From the NCBI GenBank assembly GCA_039714535.1, contig JBDLJC010000011.1, positions 18,080 to 82,079 on the forward strand: 64,000 bases of DNA, read 5' to 3'. Source of the stretch: JAGXFP01 sp039714535. GTDB taxonomy: Bacteria; Desulfobacterota; Desulfobulbia; Desulfobulbales; JAGXFP01. The notes beneath the pieces are model-generated. The model did no database searches. It saw only the letters and a program-made list of their open reading frames with translations, and was not told where the DNA came from. Each line of letters begins with the position of its first letter. The stretch's first letter is position 1. Positions 17,779 to 27,287 of the stretch are shown here, piece by piece. A program made the position numbers and the translations under genes.

Positions 17779-20187
17779 GTGAGCGATAATAAAGAGTCAT
17801 CATACGGCGCCGATCAGATTAAAGTTCTTTCCGGTTTGGAAGGTGTCAGGATGCGGCCGGCCATGTACATAGGAAACACCGCCGAGGAAGGCTTACACCA
17901 TTTGGTCTACGAGGTTGTTGATAACAGCATTGATGAAGCCTTGGCCGGGCATTGTTCGGCGATCAAGGTAACTATCCATAAAAACGACAGTGTCAGTGTC
18001 GAGGATGATGGCCGTGGTATTCCGGTGGCGGTCCATTCCGAGGAAGGGGTTTCAGCCCTGGAGCTGGTAATGTGTACCCTCCATGCCGGCGGTAAATTCG
18101 ACCACTCTACCTACAAGGTGTCGGGTGGTCTGCATGGAGTAGGGGTATCGGTGGTCAATGCCTTAAGCAAATGGACCACCGCCGAGATCAAAAGAGACGG
18201 TGGAATACATCAGCAGACCTACGAATATGGCATTAAGCAAAGTGAGGTGAAAGTAATAGGCAAGGCTGAGACCAGCGGCACCAGAATAACCTTTCTCCCC
18301 GATCCGGGTATCTTCACCGAAACTACAGAGTACAAGTATGACATCATCAAGGCCCGTCTCCGGGAACTCGCTTTTTTAAACAAAAATGTAAAAATAGTAC
18401 TCCATGACGAGCGCAACGGAGCCGAAGATGAGTTTCATTGCGAGGGTGGTATTAATGAATTCGTTGGTTATCTGAACCGCAATCGGACCCCGGTCCATCT
18501 GGATCCTATTTATTTTGATGGAGAAAAAGATGGAGTCCAGGTTGAGGTGTGTTTTCAGTACTATACAGGTTACTCGGAACGCCTCTTTTCCTTTGTCAAT
18601 AATATCCACACCAAGGAAGGGGGCACCCATGTTACCGGTTTTCGCGGGGCTCTGACCAAGTGCATCAACCGTTACGCCACCGACGATGTCATTCCCAAGA
18701 ATATGAAGGAAAAGATGGGTGGTGATGATGTCCGTGAGGGCATCACCTGCGTGGTCTCGGTGCGAGTGCCCAATCCCCAGTTCGAGGGCCAGACCAAGAC
18801 CAAACTTGGTAATTCCGAGGTCAGGACCATAGTGGAATCTATCTGTAACGAGAAGCTTTCCATCTTCCTTGAGCAGAACCCCAATGAGGCCAAAAAAATA
18901 CTGAGCAAGGTGGTTGATGCAGCTCGGGCCCGGGAGGCGGCGCGCCGGGCCAAGGAACTGTCTCGTAAGAAGGGCAGTGGTATTGACCTGATGATGGCTG
19001 GTAAACTGGCAGAGTGCCAGTCGAAGGATCCCAAAATACGCGAACTTTTTCTGGTCGAGGGAGATTCGGCGGGCGGTTCCGCTAAACAGGGAAGGGACCG
19101 GGTTTTTCAGGCCATCCTGCCCCTACGCGGTAAGATAATGAATGTTGAGAAGGCCCGTTACGATAAGATCCTTTCCAGTGAGGAGATCAAGCAGATCATA
19201 GCGGCACTGGGAACGGGGATCGGCAAGGAAGATTTCGATCCCGAACAACTCCGCTACCACAAGATCATCATCATGACCGATGCCGATGTCGACGGCGCCC
19301 ACATAAGGACTCTGCTCCTGACTTTTTTCTATCGCCAGATGCAGCACTTGGTCGAAGCCGGCCATGTCTATATAGCCCAGCCACCGCTTTATCGGCTTGG
19401 GCGGGGCAAAAAGGAGCAGTATTTCGCCGATGACGAGGAACTTAATAAATTTCTCTTTGAACAGGCCAGTTCGACGATGACCGTTAAACATGGCCAAGGC
19501 AGTAAGGCTATAGAGATCAATGGTGATGCCATGGTCGATATGCTGCGTAAACTGTCCGGCTACTACAAGGTCACCCAGTACCTGGAAAGGATGGGAATCT
19601 GGGAGGATATGGTCACTTTCCTCCTCGATAACGACGTTACCTCAGCCGATCAGTTCTCCGAAGAGGAGTTTGTTGAACGGCTCCGCAATCACCTCCAGGA
19701 AAAGAACTTTATTCTTGGTAGCATCAAGCCGTGTCAATGGAAAAAGAGCTGTTACGAATTTGATGCCGCCATCAAGGATAAGGCCCACCTGATGGTCACC
19801 GTCGGTCCCCAGATCCCGCTGATCCCTGAGTATTATTCGCTGATCAAGCTCTACCCGAAGATAATTGAGTTATTGCATGGTGAATTCATCATCAACATTG
19901 GTGAAAGGGAAATCTGTGTTGCCGACTGGAAGGAACTTCTGGAAGCGCTGCGCAAGGAATCATTCAAAGGTAGTCATCTGCAGCGCTACAAAGGTCTCGG
20001 TGAGATGAACCCTGAGCAGCTATGGAATACCACTATGGATCCCGAAAAAAGAGTGATGCTCAAGGTTAAAGTTGATGATGGTGAAAAAGCCGATGATATC
20101 TTTACCACCTTGATGGGTGATAAGGTTGAACCCCGTCGGGAATTTATTCAGAATAATGCCATGGAAGTGTCGGACTTGGATATATGA
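17779..20187 (+). CDS. gyrB: DNA gyrase subunit B
   Basis: An 802-residue type IIA topoisomerase ATPase subunit starting with GTG at 17779 behind AAAGGAAAA. Visible parts: the GHKL ATPase (VRMRPAMYIGNT, DDGRGIPV, GGLHGVGVSVVNALS), the transducer domain, then the Toprim domain with EGDSAGGSAKQGRDR, PLRGKIMNVEKAR and DADVDGAHIRTLLL (Mg-binding DxD). It hydrolyses ATP to drive negative supercoiling with GyrA. It follows dnaN by 107 bases and precedes gyrA by 166 bases; the three are probably co-regulated near the origin. Confidence 0.97.
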   Translation: MSDNKESSYGADQIKVLSGLEGVRMRPAMYIGNTAEEGLHHLVYEVVDNSIDEALAGHCSAIKVTIHKNDSVSVEDDGRGIPVAVHSEEGVSALELVMCTLHAGGKFDHSTYKVSGGLHGVGVSVVNALSKWTTAEIKRDGGIHQQTYEYGIKQSEVKVIGKAETSGTRITFLPDPGIFTETTEYKYDIIKARLRELAFLNKNVKIVLHDERNGAEDEFHCEGGINEFVGYLNRNRTPVHLDPIYFDGEKDGVQVEVCFQYYTGYSERLFSFVNNIHTKEGGTHVTGFRGALTKCINRYATDDVIPKNMKEKMGGDDVREGITCVVSVRVPNPQFEGQTKTKLGNSEVRTIVESICNEKLSIFLEQNPNEAKKILSKVVDAARAREAARRAKELSRKKGSGIDLMMAGKLAECQSKDPKIRELFLVEGDSAGGSAKQGRDRVFQAILPLRGKIMNVEKARYDKILSSEEIKQIIAALGTGIGKEDFDPEQLRYHKIIIMTDADVDGAHIRTLLLTFFYRQMQHLVEAGHVYIAQPPLYRLGRGKKEQYFADDEELNKFLFEQASSTMTVKHGQGSKAIEINGDAMVDMLRKLSGYYKVTQYLERMGIWEDMVTFLLDNDVTSADQFSEEEFVERLRNHLQEKNFILGSIKPCQWKKSCYEFDAAIKDKAHLMVTVGPQIPLIPEYYSLIKLYPKIIELLHGEFIINIGEREICVADWKELLEALRKESFKGSHLQRYKGLGEMNPEQLWNTTMDPEKRVMLKVKVDDGEKADDIFTTLMGDKVEPRREFIQNNAMEVSDLDI

Positions 20188-20353
20188 GCACCTTACGACA
20201 AGTTGAAAAATATCTCTAACCCCCAAGGGGATAAGTGCCTTAACGGCGGCTAGTAATATACTAGCATAAAAACTATATTTATATTTCGGGTTTTTAAAGT
20301 CATAAATCCAGTGCTAAGTCACTAAATAGAGCAACAGAACAGGTATAGAAAAA

Positions 20354-22849
20354 ATGGTGGATGAAACAAAAGAAGCGACCGAAGAGATCTTTCCCGATAT
20401 CTCTATTGAGAGCGAGCTGAAAAAATCATACATGGACTATGCGATGAGCGTTATCATCGGTCGGGCCTTGCCCGATGTCCGTGACGGTTTAAAACCGGTT
20501 CATCGTCGCGCCCTCTATGCGATGCGGGAGCTTAATAACTACCATAACCGGCCTTACCTTAAGTCAGCGAGGATCGTCGGTGACGTGATTGGTAAGTATC
20601 ATCCCCACGGCGACACGGCCGCATACGACACTATCGTCAGAATGGCCCAGACCTTTTCGATGCGCTATCTGCTGGTCGACGGTCAGGGCAACTTCGGCTC
20701 GGTCGACGGCGATTCACCGGCGGCGATGCGTTACACCGAAGCTCGGATGACCAAGATCGACCAGGAGATCATCGCCGATCTCGACAAGGAAACGGTCGAC
20801 TTCACCCCCACTTATGACAACTCCCATATGGAGCCGGTGGTTTTCCCGACTAAGGTTCCGACCCTGTTGATTAACGGCTCTTCTGGTATCGCGGTCGGAA
20901 TGGCGACCAATATTCCGCCGCATAATATTGTCGAGGTGGTTAACGGCCTGATCGCCCTGATCGACGAACCAAACATCACCGTTAACCAGTTGATGGAACA
21001 TATCACCGGGCCCGATTTTCCGACCGGTGCCTTCATCTGCGGTCGGGCCGGTATTCGTGAGGCCTATGAGACCGGACGCGGTTCGGTCCTGATGCGTTCC
21101 CGCACCCATATCGAAAAGAGCAAGAAGGCCCATCGTGAATCGATCGTAGTCACCGAGATTCCCTACCAGCAGAACAAGGCCTCGCTGATCGAGAAAATTG
21201 CCCACCTGATAAAGGACAAGAAGATTGAATCGATCTCCGAGGTTCGTGATGAGTCGGATCGCCGCGGCATGCGCATTGTCCTGGAACTGAAAAAGGACGA
21301 GATTGCCGAGGTGACCCTGAATAAACTATACAAGATGACCCCGCTCCAGAGGAGCTTCGGGGTGATCTTATTGTCGATCGTCAACGGCCGCCCCGAGGTC
21401 TTGAACCTGCGGCAGATCCTCCTCCACTTCCTGATGCACCGCAAAACCATCGTCTACCGGCGTACTGCCTATGACCTGCGGAAGACTGAAGAGAAAGCCC
21501 ATTTACTGGAGGGGTTGAAGATCGCGATCAGTAATTTGGATGCGGTGGTCGAACTGATCAAGAAGTCGCCCAATCCCAAAGTGGCCAAGGAAGCTCTGAT
21601 AAGTAAGTACGAGCTCTCCGAAATCCAGGCCCAGGCCATCCTTGAGATGCGCTTACAGAGATTGACCGGCCTTGAGCGGGACAAGATTATCGCCGAGTAT
21701 GAAGAACTGATGAAGCAGATTGCCTGGTTCAAAGAGATCCTCGGTGATGAGAGCATTGTGATGAAGATCATTCGCGATGAGTTTGAGGAGATTGTCGAGA
21801 AGTACGGCGACGAACGGCGCACCGAAATTATTGAGGCCCCGGACGAGATTCTCCCAGAAGACATGATCGCCCAGGAGGAGATGGTGGTCACCGTCACCCA
21901 TGAGGGCTATATCAAACGTAACCAGATTGATCTATATCGGGCCCAGCGCCGTGGCGGCAAAGGGGTTAAGGGTATTAAGACCCACGAGGAGGATTTTGTC
22001 AGCTCCCTCTATCTGGCCATCACCCATGATACCTTCCTCTTCTTCACCAATTATGGCAAGGTCTTCCATCGCCGGGTCTTCGAGATTCCCCAGGCCAGCC
22101 GCATCGCCCGGGGCAAAGCCCTGGTCAATCTGCTTGACCTGACCCCCGGTGAGAAGGTGGCGGCGATCATGCCGGTCAAGAGCTTTGCCCTTGAAGAGGG
22201 GGAAGAGCGCTACATCATGATGGTCACCAGAAACGGCATCGTCAAGAAGACCAGTCTCAAGGAATTCTCCCGACCGATGCGTCGCGGTAAGATCGCCCTG
22301 ACCATTCGGGAAGGCGACGAGATCATCTCGGCGGTGATGACCTCCGGCAAGAATGATATCATGCTCTTCTCCAGCAACGGTATGTCGAATCGCTTCAACG
22401 AATCGAATGTCAGGCCGATGGGCCGGACCGCCGCCGGCGTCAAGGGTATGACCCTGAATCCCGGCGATACCGTGGTTGGGGTTGTGGTTGTCGACGGGAC
22501 AACCGAATCGATCCTGTCGGTCACCGAGAACGGTTTCGGCAAACGGACTGCGGTTGCGGACTACCCGGTCAGAAAGCGTGGTGGTAAAGGGGTCTTTACG
22601 ATCAAGACCAGTGAGCGGAATGGCCAGGCGATCGGCGCCCTCCAGGTCGTCGATGAAGATGAGATCATGATGATCACCGACGGCGGCAAGATCATCAGAA
22701 CTAATATGAAAAATGTCAGGGTTATCGGTCGTAACACCCAGGGGGTCAACCTTTTTAAACTTGGCAAAGGTGAAAAGGTGGTGGCCATGGACGGTGTTGC
22801 CGAACCATCCAGTGATGATAGTGAGGAAGGCGAAGGTTCTGAAGAATAG
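20354..22849 (+). CDS. gyrA: DNA gyrase subunit A
   Basis: An 831-residue breakage-reunion subunit. The winged-helix domain contains KYHPHGDTAAYDTIVRMAQ, the quinolone-determining stretch; the positions matching E. coli 83 and 87 are Thr and Asp, as in naturally wild-type enzymes with Thr83. The catalytic tyrosine is in AAMRYTEARM. The C-terminal beta-pinwheel carries the GyrA box RRGGKGVKG, which identifies gyrase rather than topoisomerase IV. An acidic tail (SSDDSEEGEGSEE) ends the protein. It acts with GyrB on the chromosome. Confidence 0.97.
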   Translation: MVDETKEATEEIFPDISIESELKKSYMDYAMSVIIGRALPDVRDGLKPVHRRALYAMRELNNYHNRPYLKSARIVGDVIGKYHPHGDTAAYDTIVRMAQTFSMRYLLVDGQGNFGSVDGDSPAAMRYTEARMTKIDQEIIADLDKETVDFTPTYDNSHMEPVVFPTKVPTLLINGSSGIAVGMATNIPPHNIVEVVNGLIALIDEPNITVNQLMEHITGPDFPTGAFICGRAGIREAYETGRGSVLMRSRTHIEKSKKAHRESIVVTEIPYQQNKASLIEKIAHLIKDKKIESISEVRDESDRRGMRIVLELKKDEIAEVTLNKLYKMTPLQRSFGVILLSIVNGRPEVLNLRQILLHFLMHRKTIVYRRTAYDLRKTEEKAHLLEGLKIAISNLDAVVELIKKSPNPKVAKEALISKYELSEIQAQAILEMRLQRLTGLERDKIIAEYEELMKQIAWFKEILGDESIVMKIIRDEFEEIVEKYGDERRTEIIEAPDEILPEDMIAQEEMVVTVTHEGYIKRNQIDLYRAQRRGGKGVKGIKTHEEDFVSSLYLAITHDTFLFFTNYGKVFHRRVFEIPQASRIARGKALVNLLDLTPGEKVAAIMPVKSFALEEGEERYIMMVTRNGIVKKTSLKEFSRPMRRGKIALTIREGDEIISAVMTSGKNDIMLFSSNGMSNRFNESNVRPMGRTAAGVKGMTLNPGDTVVGVVVVDGTTESILSVTENGFGKRTAVADYPVRKRGGKGVFTIKTSERNGQAIGALQVVDEDEIMMITDGGKIIRTNMKNVRVIGRNTQGVNLFKLGKGEKVVAMDGVAEPSSDDSEEGEGSEE

Positions 22850-22912
22850 TTTCTTTGATAGTATTTTACGGCCGTGAAATGTCGTAAAGATAGTAGGTTG
22901 TGGTGTGTTTTT

Positions 22913-23027
22913 AAAATTAACATCGAACATCGAATTTTGAATGTGGAGTTTTTATCAATCAGATAAAGCTAAACGATTACCTCTTATTCGATGTTCAAAG
23001 TTGAATGTTCGATGTTTTGTTAATTTT
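22913..23027. repeat. 115-bp imperfect palindrome between gyrA and gpsA (MITE-like)
   Basis: The outer arms AAAATTAACA (22913-22922) and TGTTAATTTT (23018-23027) are exact complements, and inside them CATCGAACAT (22921-22930) pairs with ATGTTCGATG (23005-23014). Further CGAA/TTCG and TTCAA/TTGAA pieces recur in the interior. The element fills most of the gyrA-gpsA gap and contains no gene. It looks like a small non-coding mobile palindrome or a large hairpin in the mRNA. Confidence 0.6.
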
Positions 23028-23044
23028 CTTGCAGGAGGGTTCCT

Positions 23045-24067
23045 ATGCCCGTCCAACAGGCAGCGGTGGTTGGCGCCGGTAGCTGGGGTACCGCCCTGGC
23101 CAAATTACTCAGTGACAAGGGTTACCGGATCAGCCTCTGGGGTCATCGTCAGGAACATGTTGATGAGATTATCGCCAACCGGGAGAATCTCACCTATCTG
23201 CCCGGCTTCAAGCTCGCGGAGAATCTCACCGCTACCTCCGATCTGGCTGCGGCCGTCAGTGGCCAACCGGTAGTTCTGATGGTTGTACCCTCCCATGGGT
23301 ACCGGGAGGTCTTTCGTCGCCTCCTGCCCCATTTATCCGATAATACCTATGTGATCTCAGCGGTCAAGGGCATCGAAAACGATACTCTGATGACCATGGA
23401 TCAGGTCATGGAGGATGAACTTGCCAAGCTTTCCGTGCCACCGACCTTACATCTAGGCGTCCTGGCCGGGCCCAGTTTCGCCAAGGAAGTGGCGGCCGGG
23501 GTACCCACCGCAGTCACCGTTGCCGCTAAAACCAGAGAAGAAGCCCTCTTCTGCCAGCAGCTTTTCAATACCCCGCTGTTTCGGGTCTATGCCTCAACCG
23601 ATCTGATCGGGATGGAGCTGTCCGGAGCCCTCAAAAACCCAATTGCCATAAGTGCCGGCATCTGTGACGGTCTCGGCTACGGGACCAATACCCGGGCCGC
23701 TTTGATCACCCGCGGCCTTGCCGAGATTACCCGGCTCGGCGTCAAGATGGGCGCCCAACCCCTGACCTTTGCCGGACTGGCCGGGATGGGTGATCTGGTC
23801 TTGACCTGTACCGGTGATCTTTCGCGGAACCGCCAGGTTGGCCTGAAACTGGGGCAGGGACAGAAGATCAAGCAGATCGTCGCTGAGATGGAGATGGTTG
23901 CCGAGGGGGTTAAGACCACCAAGTCGGCCTGGAACCTGGCCCGCAGGGCCGGCGTTGAGATGCCAATCCTTGAGCAGGTGTACCAGGTGATCTACGGGGA
24001 TATGGACTGTGCTGAGGCGGTCAAAACCCTCCTGGCCCGCAGCCTCAAGGAAGAGATCGAGTTTTAG
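23045..24067 (+). CDS. gpsA: NAD(P)-dependent glycerol-3-phosphate dehydrogenase
   Basis: A 340-residue enzyme with the Rossmann motif VVGAGSWGTALAKLL at the N terminus, SAVKGIE, LAGPSFAKEV and the catalytic lysine in ELSGALKNPIAISAG. It reduces dihydroxyacetone phosphate to sn-glycerol 3-phosphate, the backbone for membrane phospholipids. A strong GGAGGG ribosome site precedes the ATG. The upstream neighbour is gyrA across the palindromic element; a truncated sensor kinase follows. Confidence 0.96.
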   Translation: MPVQQAAVVGAGSWGTALAKLLSDKGYRISLWGHRQEHVDEIIANRENLTYLPGFKLAENLTATSDLAAAVSGQPVVLMVVPSHGYREVFRRLLPHLSDNTYVISAVKGIENDTLMTMDQVMEDELAKLSVPPTLHLGVLAGPSFAKEVAAGVPTAVTVAAKTREEALFCQQLFNTPLFRVYASTDLIGMELSGALKNPIAISAGICDGLGYGTNTRAALITRGLAEITRLGVKMGAQPLTFAGLAGMGDLVLTCTGDLSRNRQVGLKLGQGQKIKQIVAEMEMVAEGVKTTKSAWNLARRAGVEMPILEQVYQVIYGDMDCAEAVKTLLARSLKEEIEF

Positions 24068-24100
24068 GTTTCTTTTTGGAAATATTTCTGTTTTGTTTTA

Positions 24101-24838
24101 TTGATGATTCAGGGAATCCTCCAAAGACTTATCAAAACCAGCATCTGGAATTTGCTCTGGATGTCCGTCCTGTGCTCGGAAATCCTGACAGCTCTACTGA
24201 GCTCTGTGCTCAGCTTGGTTTGGTGGGGGGAGATAAGCATTGATCTCCTCTGGATCGGCAGCATAGATGCCCTGGTCGTTTCATTTATCGTAACGATCAT
24301 TCCCATTAGTATTTTCAAATACATCAAAGAAATAAAGCTAAAACACCAGCAACAGCAGATCAAGGCACGTAAGCTGGAGTCGGTAGGGGTTCTCGCCGGT
24401 GGTATTGCCCACGACTTCAACAACATCCTGACCGCTATCCTTGGCAATCTCAACCTGTCTTTACTGGATAAAGATCTAAACGGCAGGACAAAAGAGCGTC
24501 TGGTGAAAGCTGAAAAGGCTTCCTGGCGGGCCCAAGGCCTTACCCAGCAACTACTGACCTTTGCTAAAGGCGGTGAGCCGGTCAAGGAAACCTCCTCCCT
24601 CGATCTTGTCATTAGGGATTCGGCTGGTTTTGTGTTGAGCGGCGATAAGGTCTCATGCCGGTATCATATACCTGATGACCTGTGGATGATCGAGATCGAC
24701 AAGGGTCAGATCAGCCAAGTGATTCAGAATATTGTCCTGAATGCCAGCCATGCCATAGCCGGTGTCTTCCCGAAAAAGGAACCTGGTGAACACCACCAGC
24801 ACAACAGACCTAAGTTTATGATGATCAGCATAATATAG
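24101..24838 (+). pseudogene. Sensor histidine kinase truncated inside the ATPase domain
   Basis: A 245-residue frame starts with about two membrane helices (residues 15-75), then a HisKA domain with VGVLAGGIAHDFNNILTAIL and the dimerisation helices, and enters the ATPase domain up to the N box (ISQVIQNIVLNASHAI). After that the sequence diverges to unrelated residues and stops; the G1 and G2 boxes needed to bind ATP are missing. The kinase core is clearly related to that of the hybrid kinase at 10807-13455. It cannot be an active kinase as read; the 3' part seems lost or replaced. Confidence 0.8.
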
Positions 24839-25189
24839 AAGGTGACTATAAATCCTATCGCCGCGTGGTTTGTTTGGCTGCTGTCAACAAGACTGGTGCT
24901 CCACCACCTAACCAAAACAAGTGTGGGTACAAGCTTGATAAGGTGACGATAACCCCTTTAAACAGCGGATCACTCCGCAGAGTCTCCGCTCTTCTGCAGA
25001 CCTTGTTAACCGGGAACTAGTTGTCAGGAAGATGTGTGAAGAGAAGAAGTGATGATTAGCCCAGCAAGCAACCAGTCGTCAGTTTGGCGCCATAGAACAG
25101 ACATATTACAGGTGGCTTTGGGGCAGGTAGTCAGGTCGACTCTCAGGATTACCACAATAGTTTATCCTGAAAAGGGGACAGCCGTGGGC
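24839..25189. other. Non-coding stretch after the kinase remnant
   Basis: Some 350 bases in which I find no convincing gene. A 67-codon frame on the plus strand (25049-25252) has no ribosome site and no recognisable motif, and it overlaps a better gene on the other strand. The stretch may be decayed remainder of the event that truncated the kinase. Confidence 0.5.
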
Positions 25190-25438
25190 TTATTCGATCT
25201 TGTCCCGGGTCTGGTTGATCATCTGCTTTTTACTGCCTATACCGGTGGATGATGAGTTGCCCAGGAACGAGAAACAGTAAATAATCAAGATTAAAATCAG
25301 CACTGCCCCGAGGGTCTTGAGCGCCGCCTTGGGTTTAAAGTAAACAAACAGGGCCAGACCGGCGATAATGGCCAGCGCCAAGTAGGTGTTGCTGTAATAG
25401 AGGTTCGTGCCGAAGATTACGATGTTGTCCAATGTCAT
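25190..25438 (-). CDS. Small membrane protein, unknown
   Basis: An 82-residue protein with two strongly hydrophobic segments (about residues 18-33 and 42-60) separated by a positive turn FKPKAALK, and a polar, charged C-terminal tail GSKKQMINQTRDKIE. The topology is probably a hairpin with both ends outside or both inside. I do not recognise the family. The ribosome site is poor. It stands between the kinase remnant and the DUF3786 gene, on the same strand as the latter. Confidence 0.6.
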   Translation of the reverse strand: MTLDNIVIFGTNLYYSNTYLALAIIAGLALFVYFKPKAALKTLGAVLILILIIYCFSFLGNSSSTGIGSKKQMINQTRDKIE

Positions 25439-25672
25439 GTCCGCTATACTAGAACAGCAAAACCTAAAAGCAAAGAGAAATATTCTCTGCCAGAAGGCTT
25501 ATGCTGCTTCTTGCCGTCATCATTCAACCCCATTTATTACCCAGAATTATCCAGCATAGAGTAACCATCCTTCCCTGAATAAATAGCAGGAGAAAAAAAC
25601 CAGCAGCCGACCAAAGCCTGAAAAATCTTTACTTACAACACTTAGTGGTAAATGGAGCAGGTCCTCTCTCAA

Positions 25673-26473
25673 TTACAGATGTTGCTCACCAATTTTGCTA
25701 AACATCTGCACCAGTCCCGAGCAGAGGGTGAAGATTGATTTGATATGCAGATTAGTGCTGCAGCATTCATCAAAAAAGATGGTGAGTTTCGAATCCAGAT
25801 CGTCTTCCGGGGCCTGGTAACAGATCAGGATTGGAATTTTGGGGAAGGGGTGGAGGATCAGGGCAATATCCGCTTCGTACCAGTCGATGGTTTTTCCCAT
25901 GAACAGATCAATAAGATCATTCAGCAGCTCCGGGTTACAATCGGCCAGTTGCCGCAGTGGTTCTTCACAGCGGCTGGTAAAAAGGCCCTGCCATTCAATC
26001 CCCCCTTTAATCTCACGGAATGACATCCATTGGCCGCTAATCTCCGCATGGGTCCCGTGGGTGATATAGGAGAGGGCCGGGGCCAGTACCCAGGAGATAA
26101 TATGGCATTCCGAGGTCATGTGGCCCTGCCGGTCAAAGACGAAATCTTTACCCAGGGAATTGATAATTATCCGGTCATCCTGCACCGTTGCGCCGATAAG
26201 GGGAGCAATTGCGTCAAGATCGATAGTGGCCATCTTTTTCTGCTGTTTATCGATAAACTGTGCCTGGTCAACTGCCAGGTCAGCAGTTTGTTGATACCTG
26301 GCCGAGAATTTGGCGAGGAGATCAGGAGCGAGGTCCGGGCACTCCTCCAGCTTCTTGCGGGCGGCTACAACAGCAGCAGCAAATGCCAGGCAGGATGGAA
26401 GCAGGCATTTGCGGCAATTGGTTTGCGGCAGGATTTTGTAGACATCAAGGGCGGTGAAGGTTGATTTGGCCAT
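25673..26473 (-). CDS. Fe-S domain plus DUF3786 protein
   Basis: A 266-residue protein. The N terminus carries the four-cysteine Fe-S motif C20-x2-C23-x4-C28-x16-C45 seen in corrinoid iron-sulfur proteins and related electron carriers (NCRKCLLPSCLAF). The rest, from about residue 85, matches the DUF3786 pattern, including SYITHGTHAEISGQWMSFRE. DUF3786 proteins occur mainly in sulfate-reducing and acetogenic anaerobes and have no established function; the domain pair suggests a redox or corrinoid-linked role. It has no clear operon partner. Confidence 0.82.
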   Translation of the reverse strand: MAKSTFTALDVYKILPQTNCRKCLLPSCLAFAAAVVAARKKLEECPDLAPDLLAKFSARYQQTADLAVDQAQFIDKQQKKMATIDLDAIAPLIGATVQDDRIIINSLGKDFVFDRQGHMTSECHIISWVLAPALSYITHGTHAEISGQWMSFREIKGGIEWQGLFTSRCEEPLRQLADCNPELLNDLIDLFMGKTIDWYEADIALILHPFPKIPILICYQAPEDDLDSKLTIFFDECCSTNLHIKSIFTLCSGLVQMFSKIGEQHL

Positions 26474-26569
26474 TTTTGAAGACTAACGCGATGGAGACCA
26501 ACTTGCCACCCCAAAACCAGTCAGAAAAAGAGTTTCTAGCCTGCTGGTTGGCCTCATGGTCTGGTGATT

Positions 26570-27154
26570 TTATTTCCACTTATAGCCACAGGTTTGGCAT
26601 TTATATTTTTTGCCGCGCAGTCTTAAAGGAATAGCAAGCAGTAGAGAAATTAGCCCGCTCTTTAAGGATGGATTAACGGGGGTTATTCTATCAGACTTGC
26701 ACCGAGGGCATTGCTCCGGGAATCGCTCTTCGCTTTCAGTAAATTCCGGTTCGTCATCATCTTGCTCTGGGGGGAGAGGGGCTTCTGCTTGTTCGCTTTG
26801 GAGGAATTTCAGGGCCGTTTCAGCCTGTGAGGCCGCCACCGCTAATTTTACACCCCCGACTGCAAGAGCATAGAAGGGTTGAATTGAAACTAAGTGTTCG
26901 TCTCTCAGGAATACGGGGATTCCTGTCGATTCTATAAGGGATTTGGCAAGATAGGCAGATTGAACATCGCCAAAGGTGGCAATAATGACCAGCGGTGAAT
27001 CCGGAACGATTTCTTCTTGTTCTGCCGCCACCACCGCTTCACCATTTAATAACTCCGTGCTGCAATTTGCGCAGTTTTGGATGTCGTCAAGATATTCCGG
27101 CGCAGAGCCGGTGCTCAACAGATGTGGACATTCTTGGTTTGGGCAGTATTTCAT
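26570..27154 (-). CDS. DUF2007-type protein with two zinc ribbons
   Basis: A 194-residue protein in three parts: an N-terminal zinc-binding stretch (CPNQECPHL, then CANC near residue 28), a central DUF2007-like ferredoxin-fold region (ATFGDVQSAYLAKSLIES to ALKFLQSEQ), an acidic linker, and a C-terminal zinc ribbon (CPRC near residue 149 and CQTCGYKW at the end). DUF2007 is annotated as putative signal transducing, without proven function. Transcribed on the minus strand behind the cardiolipin synthase gene. Confidence 0.75.
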   Translation of the reverse strand: MKYCPNQECPHLLSTGSAPEYLDDIQNCANCSTELLNGEAVVAAEQEEIVPDSPLVIIATFGDVQSAYLAKSLIESTGIPVFLRDEHLVSIQPFYALAVGGVKLAVAASQAETALKFLQSEQAEAPLPPEQDDDEPEFTESEERFPEQCPRCKSDRITPVNPSLKSGLISLLLAIPLRLRGKKYKCQTCGYKWK

Positions 27155-27287
27155 AGGGGGTATGCTGTTTACGATTGCGAGCAGCTGCCGCAGTTCGGTC
27201 TGTGCACCTTAAACGGCCTTTATTTATGAATCTCTATATTCTCAGTTAGTTCGCGGTAGTCTGGCCCAATCTGGCAAGCAGATATGT

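Noticed and set aside
20600..20700. Quinolone-resistance substitution in GyrA
   Set aside because: Thr at the position of E. coli Ser83 is the natural residue in many bacteria, and Asp87 is unchanged.
25049..25252. A 67-codon plus-strand frame after the kinase remnant
   Set aside because: No ribosome site, no motif, and it overlaps the better-supported small membrane protein on the other strand.
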